Assembly (NCBI RefSeq): GCF_006175945.1 | Contig: NZ_VAJL01000001.1 | Location: 3,233,001 to 3,297,000, forward strand | DNA length: 64,000 nt | Origin: Chryseobacterium mulctrae | GTDB taxonomy: Bacteria; Bacteroidota; Bacteroidia; Flavobacteriales; Weeksellaceae | Reading direction: 5' to 3' | In this document: piece by piece, positions 17,610 through 24,899 of the stretch | Layout of the letters: each line of letters starts with the position of its first letter | Position numbering within the stretch: the first letter of the stretch is position 1 | Made by a program: the position numbers and the translations under genes | Notes under the pieces: model-generated | The model's database searches: none | What the model saw: the letters and a program-made list of their open reading frames with translations, nothing else | Told to the model about the DNA's origin: nothing

Positions 17610-17825
17610 ATGAAAAAATCAAATTTAAAAAAATTAAGCAGAGCAGCTCAGAAAAGTATCTCAGGAGGAGTAGGAGGTCTAGAACCAATACAATGTGCAA
17701 CAGGCTGCCATAAAAATTATATTGGTGATGGACAAGGCGTGTTATGCATTGTACCACCATGTCAATCTCCTAATTTTGGAACACAAAGCAAAGATGCTAA
17801 TGGACGTTGGCAATGCTGTTACTAA
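17610..17825 (+). CDS. Small cysteine-rich peptide with double-glycine-type leader (bacteriocin-like), copy 1
   Basis: 71 residues. The N-terminus MKKSNLKKLSRAAQKSISGG is a Bacteroidota-type GG leader (LSR..KSI.GG), predicted to be cut after GG (residue 20) on export by a peptidase-containing ABC transporter. The predicted 51-residue mature part has six cysteines, at 29, 33, 46, 51, 69 and 70, with DG, FGT, GR and QCC in common with copy 2. Bacteroidota proteins of this type are usually labelled bacteriocin-like; activity is unproven. No exporter or immunity gene is adjacent. It has its own terminator. Confidence 0.8.
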   Translation: MKKSNLKKLSRAAQKSISGGVGGLEPIQCATGCHKNYIGDGQGVLCIVPPCQSPNFGTQSKDANGRWQCCY

Positions 17826-17845
17826 GTATTTAGTTTTAAAAATAA

Positions 17846-17876
17846 AAAAGGAGTGAAAATTTTCACTCCTTTCTTT
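17846..17876 (+). terminator. Terminator of leader peptide 1
   Basis: Perfect 13-bp palindrome AAAGGAGTGAAAA (17847-17859) / TTTTCACTCCTTT (17860-17872), then TCTTTATATTT. The same hairpin follows the second copy. Confidence 0.9.
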
Positions 17877-18018
17877 ATATTTATCAAGGTGAGTTTTTTG
17901 CAAAAAACTACTTAGGATTATTGTTAAATATTTGGTTGATTATGATTTAAAATAATATTCTTATAAAAAAGATTATTCATTTGTTGTAGAATTTTAATGA
18001 TGATGTTGTATTTTTTCC

Positions 18019-18039
18019 TATTTTAGTGATACATTAATA
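18019..18039 (+). promoter_or_regulatory. Conserved upstream element of leader peptide 2
   Basis: TATTTTAG followed by TGATACATTAATA, the second copy of the element at 17570-17590 (19 of 21 bases identical). Confidence 0.55.
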
Positions 18040-18060
18040 ATCATTTAAATAGAAAATTTC

Positions 18061-18264
18061 ATGAAAAAATTGAACTTACAAAAAGGGCAAAAGTTAAGCA
18101 GAGAAGCTAAAAAGAGTATTTTAGGAAAAGGAGCATCTTGTCCGCCAGTCGGATGTTATCAGTTTTATCTTAGTGATGGAGAGAGCAGGTGTGTTGTATC
18201 TGGTTGCATATCTGATTTCGGAACAATAGTTCAGATAGAAGGACGTTCGCAATGTTGTTTTTAA
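18061..18264 (+). CDS. Small cysteine-rich peptide with double-glycine-type leader (bacteriocin-like), copy 2
   Basis: 67 residues and paralogous to the gene 235 bp upstream. The leader reads MKKLNLQKGQKLSREAKKSI followed by LGKG, so the expected GG is replaced by GKG (22-24) and processing may differ. The mature region has six cysteines, at 27, 32, 44, 49, 65 and 66. It shares with copy 1 the pattern C..GC..(Y).(DG)..C.V..C.S..FGT....GR.QCC. Three disulfides are possible. The upstream block and terminator are also duplicated, so the whole cassette arose by tandem duplication. Function is inferred only from the leader type. Confidence 0.78.
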   Translation: MKKLNLQKGQKLSREAKKSILGKGASCPPVGCYQFYLSDGESRCVVSGCISDFGTIVQIEGRSQCCF

Positions 18265-18272
18265 AAAATAAT

Positions 18273-18306
18273 AAAAGGAGTGAAAATTTTCACTCCTTTT
18301 ATTTTA
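18273..18306. terminator. Terminator of leader peptide 2 (shared with the opposing flavin reductase gene)
   Basis: Perfect 14-bp palindrome AAAAGGAGTGAAAA (18273-18286) / TTTTCACTCCTTTT (18287-18300), with T-rich sequence following on the plus strand. It lies 16 bp before the end of the converging gene at 18322. Confidence 0.9.
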
Positions 18307-18321
18307 ATTTCAAGTTGAAAT

Positions 18322-19143
18322 TTACTTAACTAGAATTTTCCAGGCTTCTTCAATTTTACTATCTAATAATAATTTTTGAGCTTCCAAGTGAATGTTTTCG
18401 TCGTTATGACAAGTTTCAGAAGGTAAAACTTCTACATTAGCTAACATTCCTAAGTCATTTCCAGTAAACACTTTGCTGAGTTTTATAGCATCCGGAAGTA
18501 AATCAAATCCAATTCCTTTCGTAACCAATGGTTTTGGGACTTCAAAAAGATTATTCTCATTATTTCTAGAATACCAATTTCCGCCAAGACGTGCAACCAT
18601 ATCCAGTTTTTTCTGATCCAGGTTTCCTTCTTCATTCAGATATTCTTCTCGGATATGAATTTTCTGTACTTCACAAATGACCAAATTTCCCGCACCTCCT
18701 TGATCTCCCAAAGATTTTACTTCTAAAACTTTACATTCAAAATTAACAGGACATTCTTCGATTAATTTAGGTGTAACCAGATCAGCATCCTTCATCGTTA
18801 GTCCGGACTTGATGAATTCGTTCACTCCTTCACCATATTCTGTAGAGGCTAAAGAAATCTGTTGTACAATTGGAAAATTAACGGTTCCGATCACTACTTC
18901 AGAAGTTTCCAAAACATTTTCTAAAGTATGTTTTGTGGTATTGTCGCGTACTCTTCTCGATGGTGAAAAAATCAAAATCGGAGGAACCGTGCTGAACATA
19001 TTAAAGAAACTGAATGGCGATAGATTGATCTCTCCATTTTTATCAACTGTAGAAGCTAAAGCGATTGGACGTGGTGAAACGGCAGTCTGCATTATCGTTT
19101 GTAGTTGCACTGGAGTTATTTCGGATGGGATTACTGTTTTCAT
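18322..19143 (-). CDS. Flavin reductase family protein (FMN-binding split barrel)
   Basis: 273 residues with the split-barrel flavin reductase start: AVSPRPIALASTVDKNGEINLSPFSFFNMFSTVPPILIFSPS (residues about 21-62), a typical FMN-contact region. QGGAGNLVICEVQKIHI follows in the middle. The C-terminal extension (about 180-273) is found in the Flavobacteria members that sit beside tyrosine catabolism genes. It could be a small-molecule oxidoreductase helping ring catabolism, but the reaction is unknown. It is on the same strand as fahA, hppD and hmgA, separated from fahA by a palindromic repeat element. Confidence 0.82.
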   Translation of the reverse strand: MKTVIPSEITPVQLQTIMQTAVSPRPIALASTVDKNGEINLSPFSFFNMFSTVPPILIFSPSRRVRDNTTKHTLENVLETSEVVIGTVNFPIVQQISLASTEYGEGVNEFIKSGLTMKDADLVTPKLIEECPVNFECKVLEVKSLGDQGGAGNLVICEVQKIHIREEYLNEEGNLDQKKLDMVARLGGNWYSRNNENNLFEVPKPLVTKGIGFDLLPDAIKLSKVFTGNDLGMLANVEVLPSETCHNDENIHLEAQKLLLDSKIEEAWKILVK

Positions 19144-19198
19144 TTTTGTTACTTAACTTAATGATTTAAGTATTTAAATTAGATATAATTATAAAAAC

Positions 19199-19285
19199 GC
19201 TTCGACTACGCTCAGCATGACATTTCTAATACTAACTGTTTTGCAGAATGTTTTTTAGCGGTGTCATGCTGAGCGAAGTCGAAGC
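19199..19285. repeat. Inverted repeat element with 24-bp arms
   Basis: Arms at 19199-19222 (GCTTCGACTACGCTCAGCAT then GACA) and 19262-19285 are reverse complements with one mismatch, separated by 39 bp. It sits between fahA and the flavin reductase gene. The sequence type (TTCGAC..CGCTCAGCATGACA) looks like an interspersed palindromic repeat. Its transcript would fold into a long hairpin. Confidence 0.85.
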
Positions 19286-19313
19286 ATCTAAATATTCTTG
19301 TTTAAAAATATAA

Positions 19314-20561
19314 TTACTTTGTAGGAATAATTTTACCAGCAACTTCACCAAAACCTACTCTCACGCCGTCTTTTTCAGCCCAAGCTTTCATAGTAATGGT
19401 ATCGTTATCATCGATGAATTTTCTTTCCTGTCCGTTGTTTAGCTGAATTGGGTTTTGTCCTCTCCATGTTAACTCAAGCATAGAACCGAAAGATTTAGGA
19501 TCACTTCCTGAAATCGTTCCACTTGCGTATAGATCACCAACTTCTACGTTGCAGCCATTTACCGTGTGATGAGCCAATTGTTGAGTCATGTTCCAGTACA
19601 TATGTTTGTAGTTGCTTTCAGAAATTAGGTTTTCTTCACCGTTTTCAGGCTGTAAATAAACTTCTAAGTTGATATCGTAATTTTTGTCGCCTTCAAATTT
19701 TAAATAATCCAAAACTTCAGGATCTTGTTTTGGAGAAGTAGTTTTGAATGGCTCTAAAGCTTCCAAAGTAACTACCCATGGAGAAACTGATGAACCGAAA
19801 TTTTTCGCCAAAAATGGTCCTAACGGAACGTATTCCCAAGATTGGATATCTCTTGCAGACCAGTCGTTGAAAACAACCATTCCGAAAATAGCGTCTTCGG
19901 CATCTTTTGTAGAGATACTTTCGCCCATTTCGGTATTTTTATTGACAATAAATGCCATTTCCAATTCAAAATCCAATTGTTTGCAAGGTCCGAAAACAGG
20001 CTTGTCTGCATCTGCAGGTTTCATCTGACCTTTTGGACGGTTGATTTCTGTTCCTGAAACCACAATTGATGAAGCTCTTCCGTGATAACCTACCGGTAAA
20101 TGTTTCCAGTTTGGAAGTAGTGCATTTGCAGGATCTCTGAACATTTTCCCAACATTGGTCGCATGTTCGATGCTGCTGTAGAAATCAGTGTAATTTGGAA
20201 TGTGAACAGGCATCATCATTTTCACCTGATCTACATCGTAAAACGCTTCTTCAATTGTTTTTTCATCTTTAGATAAAATAGAACCTTCAAGCAATAATTC
20301 CTGTATTTTAAGACGTGCAGCGTTGGTTACAGGTTTTCCAAGTTCAATAAATTCATTTAAAGTGTATGCTTCAAAAATATTGTCATCAAGACCTTCGATA
20401 TCTTCAAAGTAACCAAGATCATACAAGGTTGCAAGATCTATAATCTGATCTCCGATTCTTGTACAACATCCTATGAATTCTTTATTGAAAACAGTTACTC
20501 CGAAAGGAATATTGTGGATTGAAAAGTCTGAATTTGATGAATATTCTACAAATGATTTCAT
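19314..20561 (-). CDS. fahA: Fumarylacetoacetase
   Basis: Last enzyme of tyrosine breakdown: fumarylacetoacetate to fumarate and acetoacetate. The 415-residue protein shows the SH3-like N-domain, then PNYTDFYSSIEHATNVGKMF (metal/substrate Asp and catalytic His, about 122-141), GYHGRASSIVVSG, LDFELEMAFIV (metal Glu) and NDWSARDIQSWEYVPLGPF (metal Asp). SGSDPKSFGSMLELTW lies towards the end. The length matches the family. It sits with hppD and hmgA on the same strand. Confidence 0.96.
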   Translation of the reverse strand: MKSFVEYSSNSDFSIHNIPFGVTVFNKEFIGCCTRIGDQIIDLATLYDLGYFEDIEGLDDNIFEAYTLNEFIELGKPVTNAARLKIQELLLEGSILSKDEKTIEEAFYDVDQVKMMMPVHIPNYTDFYSSIEHATNVGKMFRDPANALLPNWKHLPVGYHGRASSIVVSGTEINRPKGQMKPADADKPVFGPCKQLDFELEMAFIVNKNTEMGESISTKDAEDAIFGMVVFNDWSARDIQSWEYVPLGPFLAKNFGSSVSPWVVTLEALEPFKTTSPKQDPEVLDYLKFEGDKNYDINLEVYLQPENGEENLISESNYKHMYWNMTQQLAHHTVNGCNVEVGDLYASGTISGSDPKSFGSMLELTWRGQNPIQLNNGQERKFIDDNDTITMKAWAEKDGVRVGFGEVAGKIIPTK

Positions 20562-20606
20562 AATTTTTGTAATTTAATTTAGATTAGAATAAAATCAATA
20601 CTGATT

Positions 20607-21086
20607 TTACTTTTTAGCTTTAATCTTCGCTTTAGAAAAGGATTCTTCGTCAATCCATCTGTCTTTATTGTTGACGTCGATAAGGTACAAGATGTTATCC
20701 TGTCTTGTCAGTAACAGTGTTTTGGTAACGGGAATCGGAACTTTTTTGTTTTCAAGCAAATCGGCTCTCAGTGAAATGATATTTTTTCGGCTTCTCACGA
20801 TGTCGCCGGAAAAAACATTAGAAGTACTTTCACCAGTGGCTTTATCGTCAAATATTTCGACATACGTTGCTTTCTGACCTTTTATCACAATGAAATTTCT
20901 TTCCGTATGATCGGGCAGGTCTTTTATCAAAACAAATTTTTTGTCATCAATATTTACATCGTTTAAATTTTGATTAATACCTTTTCTTTCCTCAAGTTTG
21001 GTGAGAATAGCATCTAAAGTTCCGTATTGTGCGTGTGCAAAAAAACTTGTTCCAATGAGGAGCAATCCGCTGAAAAATTTGATCAT
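20607..21086 (-). CDS. Hypothetical exported protein
   Basis: 159 residues with a clear signal peptide (MIKFFSGLLLIGTSFFAHAQ, cleaved near AHA-Q). The mature part starts YGTLDAILTKLEERKGINQNL, followed by alternating strands (KKFVLIKDL, RNFIVIKGQKATYVEIF, KTLLLTRQDNILYLIDV) and a basic C-terminus. No known domain is recognised. It lies between hppD and fahA on the same strand, so it may be carried on the tyrosine catabolism transcript, but the hppD terminator at 21107-21138 separates it from hppD. Confidence 0.75.
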   Translation of the reverse strand: MIKFFSGLLLIGTSFFAHAQYGTLDAILTKLEERKGINQNLNDVNIDDKKFVLIKDLPDHTERNFIVIKGQKATYVEIFDDKATGESTSNVFSGDIVRSRKNIISLRADLLENKKVPIPVTKTLLLTRQDNILYLIDVNNKDRWIDEESFSKAKIKAKK

Positions 21087-21100
21087 AATACTGTGTTTTA

Positions 21101-21138
21101 TAAAAAAGTTTTGTCAAGATCTGCATCCTGACAAAACT
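21101..21138 (-). terminator. Terminator downstream of hppD
   Basis: Stem AGTTTTGTCA (21107-21116) / TGACAAAACT (21129-21138), followed on the minus strand by TTTTTTAT. It lies 20 bp after the hppD stop. Confidence 0.88.
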
Positions 21139-21157
21139 CTGTATTTATTATTTTAGA

Positions 21158-22288
21158 TTAAAGATTTCCTCTTTTTTCCTGCTCTCTTTCTAATGCTTCG
21201 AATAATGCTTTGAAGTTACCTGCACCAAAACTTTGGGCACCGTGTCTTTCAATGATTTCGAAGAATAGAGTAGGACGGTCTTCTACAGGTTTTGTGAAGA
21301 TCTGAAGTAAGTAACCTTCTTCGTCGTGGTCTATAAGAATTCCTAAATCCTGAAGTTTTTTAAGATCTTCGTCAATGTGACCAACTCTTTCAGGAACCAT
21401 GTCGTAGTAAGCTTCCGGTGGAGCAGAAAGGAATTCTACACCACGTTTTTTTAACTCAGTTACGGTATGAATAATATCTTTTGTTGCAACAGCGATGTGT
21501 TGTACACCTTCACCTTCGTAGAAATCTAAATATTCTTCAACCTGAGATTTCTTTTTACCTTCTGCAGGCTCGTTGATCGGGAATTTTGCAAAACCGTTTC
21601 CGTTTGACATTACTTTAGACATCAAAGCAGAATATTCTGTGTTGATTTGTTTGTCGTCAAAAGAAAGGATGTTTACAAATCCCATTACTTTTTCGTACCA
21701 TTCAACAGTAGGAATCATTCTGTCCCAGTCTACGTTTCCTACACAGTGATCAACGTATAATAAACCAGCTTCTTCCGGTTGATAAGCACTTTCCCATTTT
21801 TCGTAACCAGGCATGAAAGGACCTGTATAATTTTTTCTTTCGATAAACATGTGAACAGTTTCTCCGTAAGTATAAATTCCGGACATTCTTACTTCACCGT
21901 GTTCGTCAGTTAATGTTGTAGGCTCTAAATATGGTTTTCCACCTCTTTTAGTAGTTTCTTCAAAAGCTGCATACGCATCATCTACCCAAAGTGCCAAAAT
22001 TTTAACACCATCACCGTGTTTTTTTACATGCTCATTAATTGGAGAATCAGACTTTAAACCTGTTGTAAGAATCAATCTGATTTTTCCTTGCTGTAGAACA
22101 TAAGATGCACGATCTCTTACTCCGGTTTCAGGACCTGCATAAGCAACAGACTGAAATCCAAATGCTGTTTTATAGTAATGAGCCGCTTGCTTAGCGTTTC
22201 CTACATAAAATTCGATGTAATCTGTACCATTAATTGGTAAAAAATTCTCAGCTTGAGCAATTTTTTCGGCAAATGTAAGTGTTGACAT
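21158..22288 (-). CDS. hppD: 4-hydroxyphenylpyruvate dioxygenase
   Basis: Fe(II) enzyme making homogentisate from 4-hydroxyphenylpyruvate. The 376-residue protein has two VOC halves: TDYIEFYVGNAKQAAHYYKTAFGF at the N-terminus and, in the catalytic half, LLYVDHCVGNVDWD (first iron His), EGVQHIAVATKDI (second His) and TLFFEIIERHGAQSFGAGNFKALF (iron Glu, plus the C-terminal helix motif GxGNFKxLF). It starts the part of the cluster leading to fahA. A tandem decamer repeat lies upstream at 22397-22424. Confidence 0.97.
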   Translation of the reverse strand: MSTLTFAEKIAQAENFLPINGTDYIEFYVGNAKQAAHYYKTAFGFQSVAYAGPETGVRDRASYVLQQGKIRLILTTGLKSDSPINEHVKKHGDGVKILALWVDDAYAAFEETTKRGGKPYLEPTTLTDEHGEVRMSGIYTYGETVHMFIERKNYTGPFMPGYEKWESAYQPEEAGLLYVDHCVGNVDWDRMIPTVEWYEKVMGFVNILSFDDKQINTEYSALMSKVMSNGNGFAKFPINEPAEGKKKSQVEEYLDFYEGEGVQHIAVATKDIIHTVTELKKRGVEFLSAPPEAYYDMVPERVGHIDEDLKKLQDLGILIDHDEEGYLLQIFTKPVEDRPTLFFEIIERHGAQSFGAGNFKALFEALEREQEKRGNL

Positions 22289-22396
22289 ATTTTCTATTTT
22301 TACTTTTATTTAATGGCTTGCAAATTACAAAATTCCTGTAAATAATTAAAAACAAAATCGTTATGTAATCGATTGTCTTATTTTTAATTAATATTA

Positions 22397-22424
22397 AAGT
22401 TTGTTTAAGTTTGTTTAAGTTTAT
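22397..22424. repeat. Tandem AAGTTTGTTT decamers upstream of hppD
   Basis: Two full copies plus a partial third copy of AAGTTTGTTT occur about 110 bp upstream of the hppD ATG. They may be regulator half-sites at one-turn spacing, or simply low-complexity DNA. Confidence 0.45.
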
Positions 22425-22495
22425 TGTTGTTTTGTTATTTACTTTACATTTGTTAAAGATACAAGATGTGGAAAACAAAATTATTTCAAAACAAA

Positions 22496-22522
22496 GAAAG
22501 CCGTAATTATTTACGGCTTTTA
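22496..22522 (-). terminator. Terminator overlapping the stop of the unknown regulator-like gene
   Basis: Perfect 10-bp stem AAAGCCGTAA (22497-22506) / TTACGGCTTT (22511-22520), with CTTTG and T-rich sequence after it on the minus strand. It begins at the stop codon. Confidence 0.75.
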
Positions 22523-23302
22523 ATTTTTATTATTTAATCTTCCTGCATCTGGGTTGTAATTATCCCATATTTTCCACACATTATCTATTTTGCGGATAAA
22601 ATAAATTTGGGTGTTGAGCTGATTCACAAAGTGCTCTTCTCCGGTTTCTCCGACTTTGAAGAGCAGATTCCAGAACTCCTGAGTTTCAAGAATCTTTTTA
22701 TCAGGATCGTCTGTTATAATATTCACATCAAATATTTCAAAATTTGACCGATTGTTTTTGGTAACAAGTTCAAACTGTCTTTCACAAAGTTCTTTACTAA
22801 ATGCGGAAGCTCTCTCAAGAAAAGGGGAATTGTCGAATACCCAATCTTTGAACAAGTCTAATTTTAAGGTAGGGAAATTTTTATATAATTCGAAAACTGC
22901 TGTACAGTATTGATACACAATATCTACTGAAAAAACATCGCTGTTTACCTTTTCTTCAAGTACTTGGTGTTCTTTAATATCATGAATGTATGAGTTGAGG
23001 TCTTTAAAGCCTAAAAAAATGCATATTTTATCAAGTGTTTTTAAAAAACGTAGATCATTGTGTGTTTTATCTTGATAATCGCTTTCAAAAAAACGCTGTA
23101 AAGTAATGTGCGAAATTGTATTTCCCAACTCAAACCGTTTATCGTTTTTGAGTTCTTCAGATGATGCTAATTCTTCTTTAATGATTTCTGAAAGAATGAT
23201 ATAATGACTCCTTTTCCATTCATTTACTGTTCCTAAAACTGAATCTTGAATTTTCGGATGTTTTGCAACTTTTTCTTTTATAGAATTGTAAATCGTCTTC
23301 AT
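22520..23302 (-). CDS. Unknown cytoplasmic protein, possibly regulatory
   Basis: ATG 23302 is preferred (260 residues); the frame is open for eight more codons. The N-terminal region (about 80-135) has the segment SHITLQRFFESDYQDKTHND then LRFLKTLDKICIFLGFKDLNSYI. It resembles a helical domain seen in Flavobacteria proteins of the type ...STLDLLAQYLGYESWEDF, found at the N-terminus of signalling or regulatory proteins. The C-terminal 100 residues (SNFEIFDVNIITDDPDKKIL ... YFIRKIDNVWKIWDNYNP) look like an NTF2/SnoaL-like strand set. The role is unknown. It is the only gene in this stretch without a metabolic assignment. Confidence 0.65.
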   Translation of the reverse strand: MKTIYNSIKEKVAKHPKIQDSVLGTVNEWKRSHYIILSEIIKEELASSEELKNDKRFELGNTISHITLQRFFESDYQDKTHNDLRFLKTLDKICIFLGFKDLNSYIHDIKEHQVLEEKVNSDVFSVDIVYQYCTAVFELYKNFPTLKLDLFKDWVFDNSPFLERASAFSKELCERQFELVTKNNRSNFEIFDVNIITDDPDKKILETQEFWNLLFKVGETGEEHFVNQLNTQIYFIRKIDNVWKIWDNYNPDAGRLNNKN

Positions 23303-23419
23303 TTGTGTACTATTTATATATAACAAAAGTTTTTGGCAAAACGATTGCCAAAAACTTCATGGTTATTTTACTTAAATGTAAGAACTTTTTTAGTTTGAAA
23401 AGCTATATTTTTTATTTTT

Positions 23420-24694
23420 TTAATGTTTAAACCTCTCATAAGCTGCTCTTTCCAGCATTTCTCGGTCATCGGGATGTGCAATACTGATTAATTCCTGAGC
23501 TCTCTGACGAAGATTTTTTCCATATAAATAAACGCTTCCGTATTCTGTTACTACCCAATGAATATGACCTCTTGTAGTTACGACTCCCGCTCCCTGTTTT
23601 AAGAATGGTACAATTCTGGAAATTCCTTTTTTTGTTCTCGAAGTGATGGCGATGATCGGTTTTCCGTCTTCGCTTAGGGCAGCACCTCTCATAAAATCCA
23701 TTTGTCCACCAATTCCGCTGTATTGCATTGTTCCGATAGAATCAGCACAAACTTGTCCGGTCAAATCAATTTCAATAGCAGAATTAATCGCAACCATTTT
23801 TTTGTTTCTCATGATATTGATCGGAAAATTCACCGCACTTACATCATTGAATGCGAAAACGGTATTGTCGTCTACGTAATCGTACAATTTTTTAGTTCCG
23901 AAACAGAAACTTGTAATGGTTTTATTATTGTGATAACCTTTATATTTATTGTTGATAACGTCGTTTTTAATTAAATCAATCACTCCGTCGCTGAGCATTT
24001 CGGTATGAACACCAAGATCTTTGTGATTTCCTAAACATTTTAAAACGGCATCGGGAATAGTTCCAATTCCCATTTGAAGTGTAGATTTATCATCAATTAA
24101 CTCAGCAACATTTTTACCCACCAACATTTCGTCCGGACCTACTTTTGCACCGTAATCAACGGTTGGAAGTTCTTCTTCGTGCCAAACCAGTTTATGAATT
24201 TTACTGATGTGGATCATTCCGTCGCCGTGCGTTCTCGGCATCAAAGGATTAACAATAGCAACAATGGTTTGAGCGGTATCAACTGCGGCTCTTGCAACAT
24301 CCACAGAAGTTCCCAATGTACAAAAACCATGATTGTCGGGTGGAGAAACCGTAATAAATGCTACATCAAGCGGTAAAATGTTTTTTCTGAAAAGAATCGG
24401 AATTTCACTTAAAAAAACAGGAACAAAATCTCCTCTGTCAGAATTTACGGCATCTCTTACCGGTGTGGAAACAAACAAAGAATTAACGAAAAACTTGTCT
24501 TTGTATTCAGGTTTTGCAACTTCTACATTTCCCTGTTGTGTAATAGAAACAATTTCTACATTATCAACACGGTGAGACTGTCTTGCCAATTCGTCAATTA
24601 AATGATTCGGAGTACACGCACTTCCATGAAAGAATACACGGTTTCCGCTTTTTACAGTATATACAGCTTCTTCTGCACTAATATAATTGTACAT
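23420..24694 (-). CDS. Acetyl-CoA hydrolase / CoA-transferase family protein
   Basis: The 424-residue protein belongs to the acetyl-CoA hydrolase/4-hydroxybutyrate (or succinate/acetate) CoA-transferase family: N-domain GNRVFFHGSACTPNHLIDEL, SPPDNHGFCTLGTSVD, MGIGTIPDAVLKCLGNHKDLG and LGVHTEMLSDGVIDL. The C-domain GQVCADSIGTMQYSGIGGQMDF and GAGVVTTRGHIHWVVTEYG are characteristic of this family. Transfer of CoA between acyl groups is likely; the donor and acceptor cannot be read. Lying beside hmgA and hppD, it may handle acetoacetate or acetate from tyrosine breakdown, which is inference. Confidence 0.9.
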   Translation of the reverse strand: MYNYISAEEAVYTVKSGNRVFFHGSACTPNHLIDELARQSHRVDNVEIVSITQQGNVEVAKPEYKDKFFVNSLFVSTPVRDAVNSDRGDFVPVFLSEIPILFRKNILPLDVAFITVSPPDNHGFCTLGTSVDVARAAVDTAQTIVAIVNPLMPRTHGDGMIHISKIHKLVWHEEELPTVDYGAKVGPDEMLVGKNVAELIDDKSTLQMGIGTIPDAVLKCLGNHKDLGVHTEMLSDGVIDLIKNDVINNKYKGYHNNKTITSFCFGTKKLYDYVDDNTVFAFNDVSAVNFPINIMRNKKMVAINSAIEIDLTGQVCADSIGTMQYSGIGGQMDFMRGAALSEDGKPIIAITSRTKKGISRIVPFLKQGAGVVTTRGHIHWVVTEYGSVYLYGKNLRQRAQELISIAHPDDREMLERAAYERFKH

Positions 24695-24817
24695 TTTTCT
24701 AAAATTTTATAGATATATTCTACGACTTTCTTTAATCCTTTAAAGATACTTCATATTGTTTTTATAACCCGTAAATAAGAGAAAATATTTATCATGTTTT
24801 GGTGAAAGCTGGTTAAA

Positions 24818-24862
24818 AATTAAGGACTGAATGTATAAATTCAGTCCTCAATTTTTTTATAA
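24818..24862 (-). terminator. Terminator downstream of hmgA
   Basis: Stem GGACTGAAT (24824-24832) / ATTCAGTCC (24839-24847), with AATT flanks and TTTTTAACC after it on the minus strand. It separates hmgA from the CoA-transferase gene. Confidence 0.88.
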
Positions 24863-24899
24863 CAAGTTTAGAGCTAAAAGCTAAGTACCAAAAGCTGTA

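Noticed and set aside
22248..22478. 76-codon minus-strand frame upstream of hppD
   Set aside because: It lies in AT-rich control DNA with tandem repeats and overlaps the hppD start in another frame.
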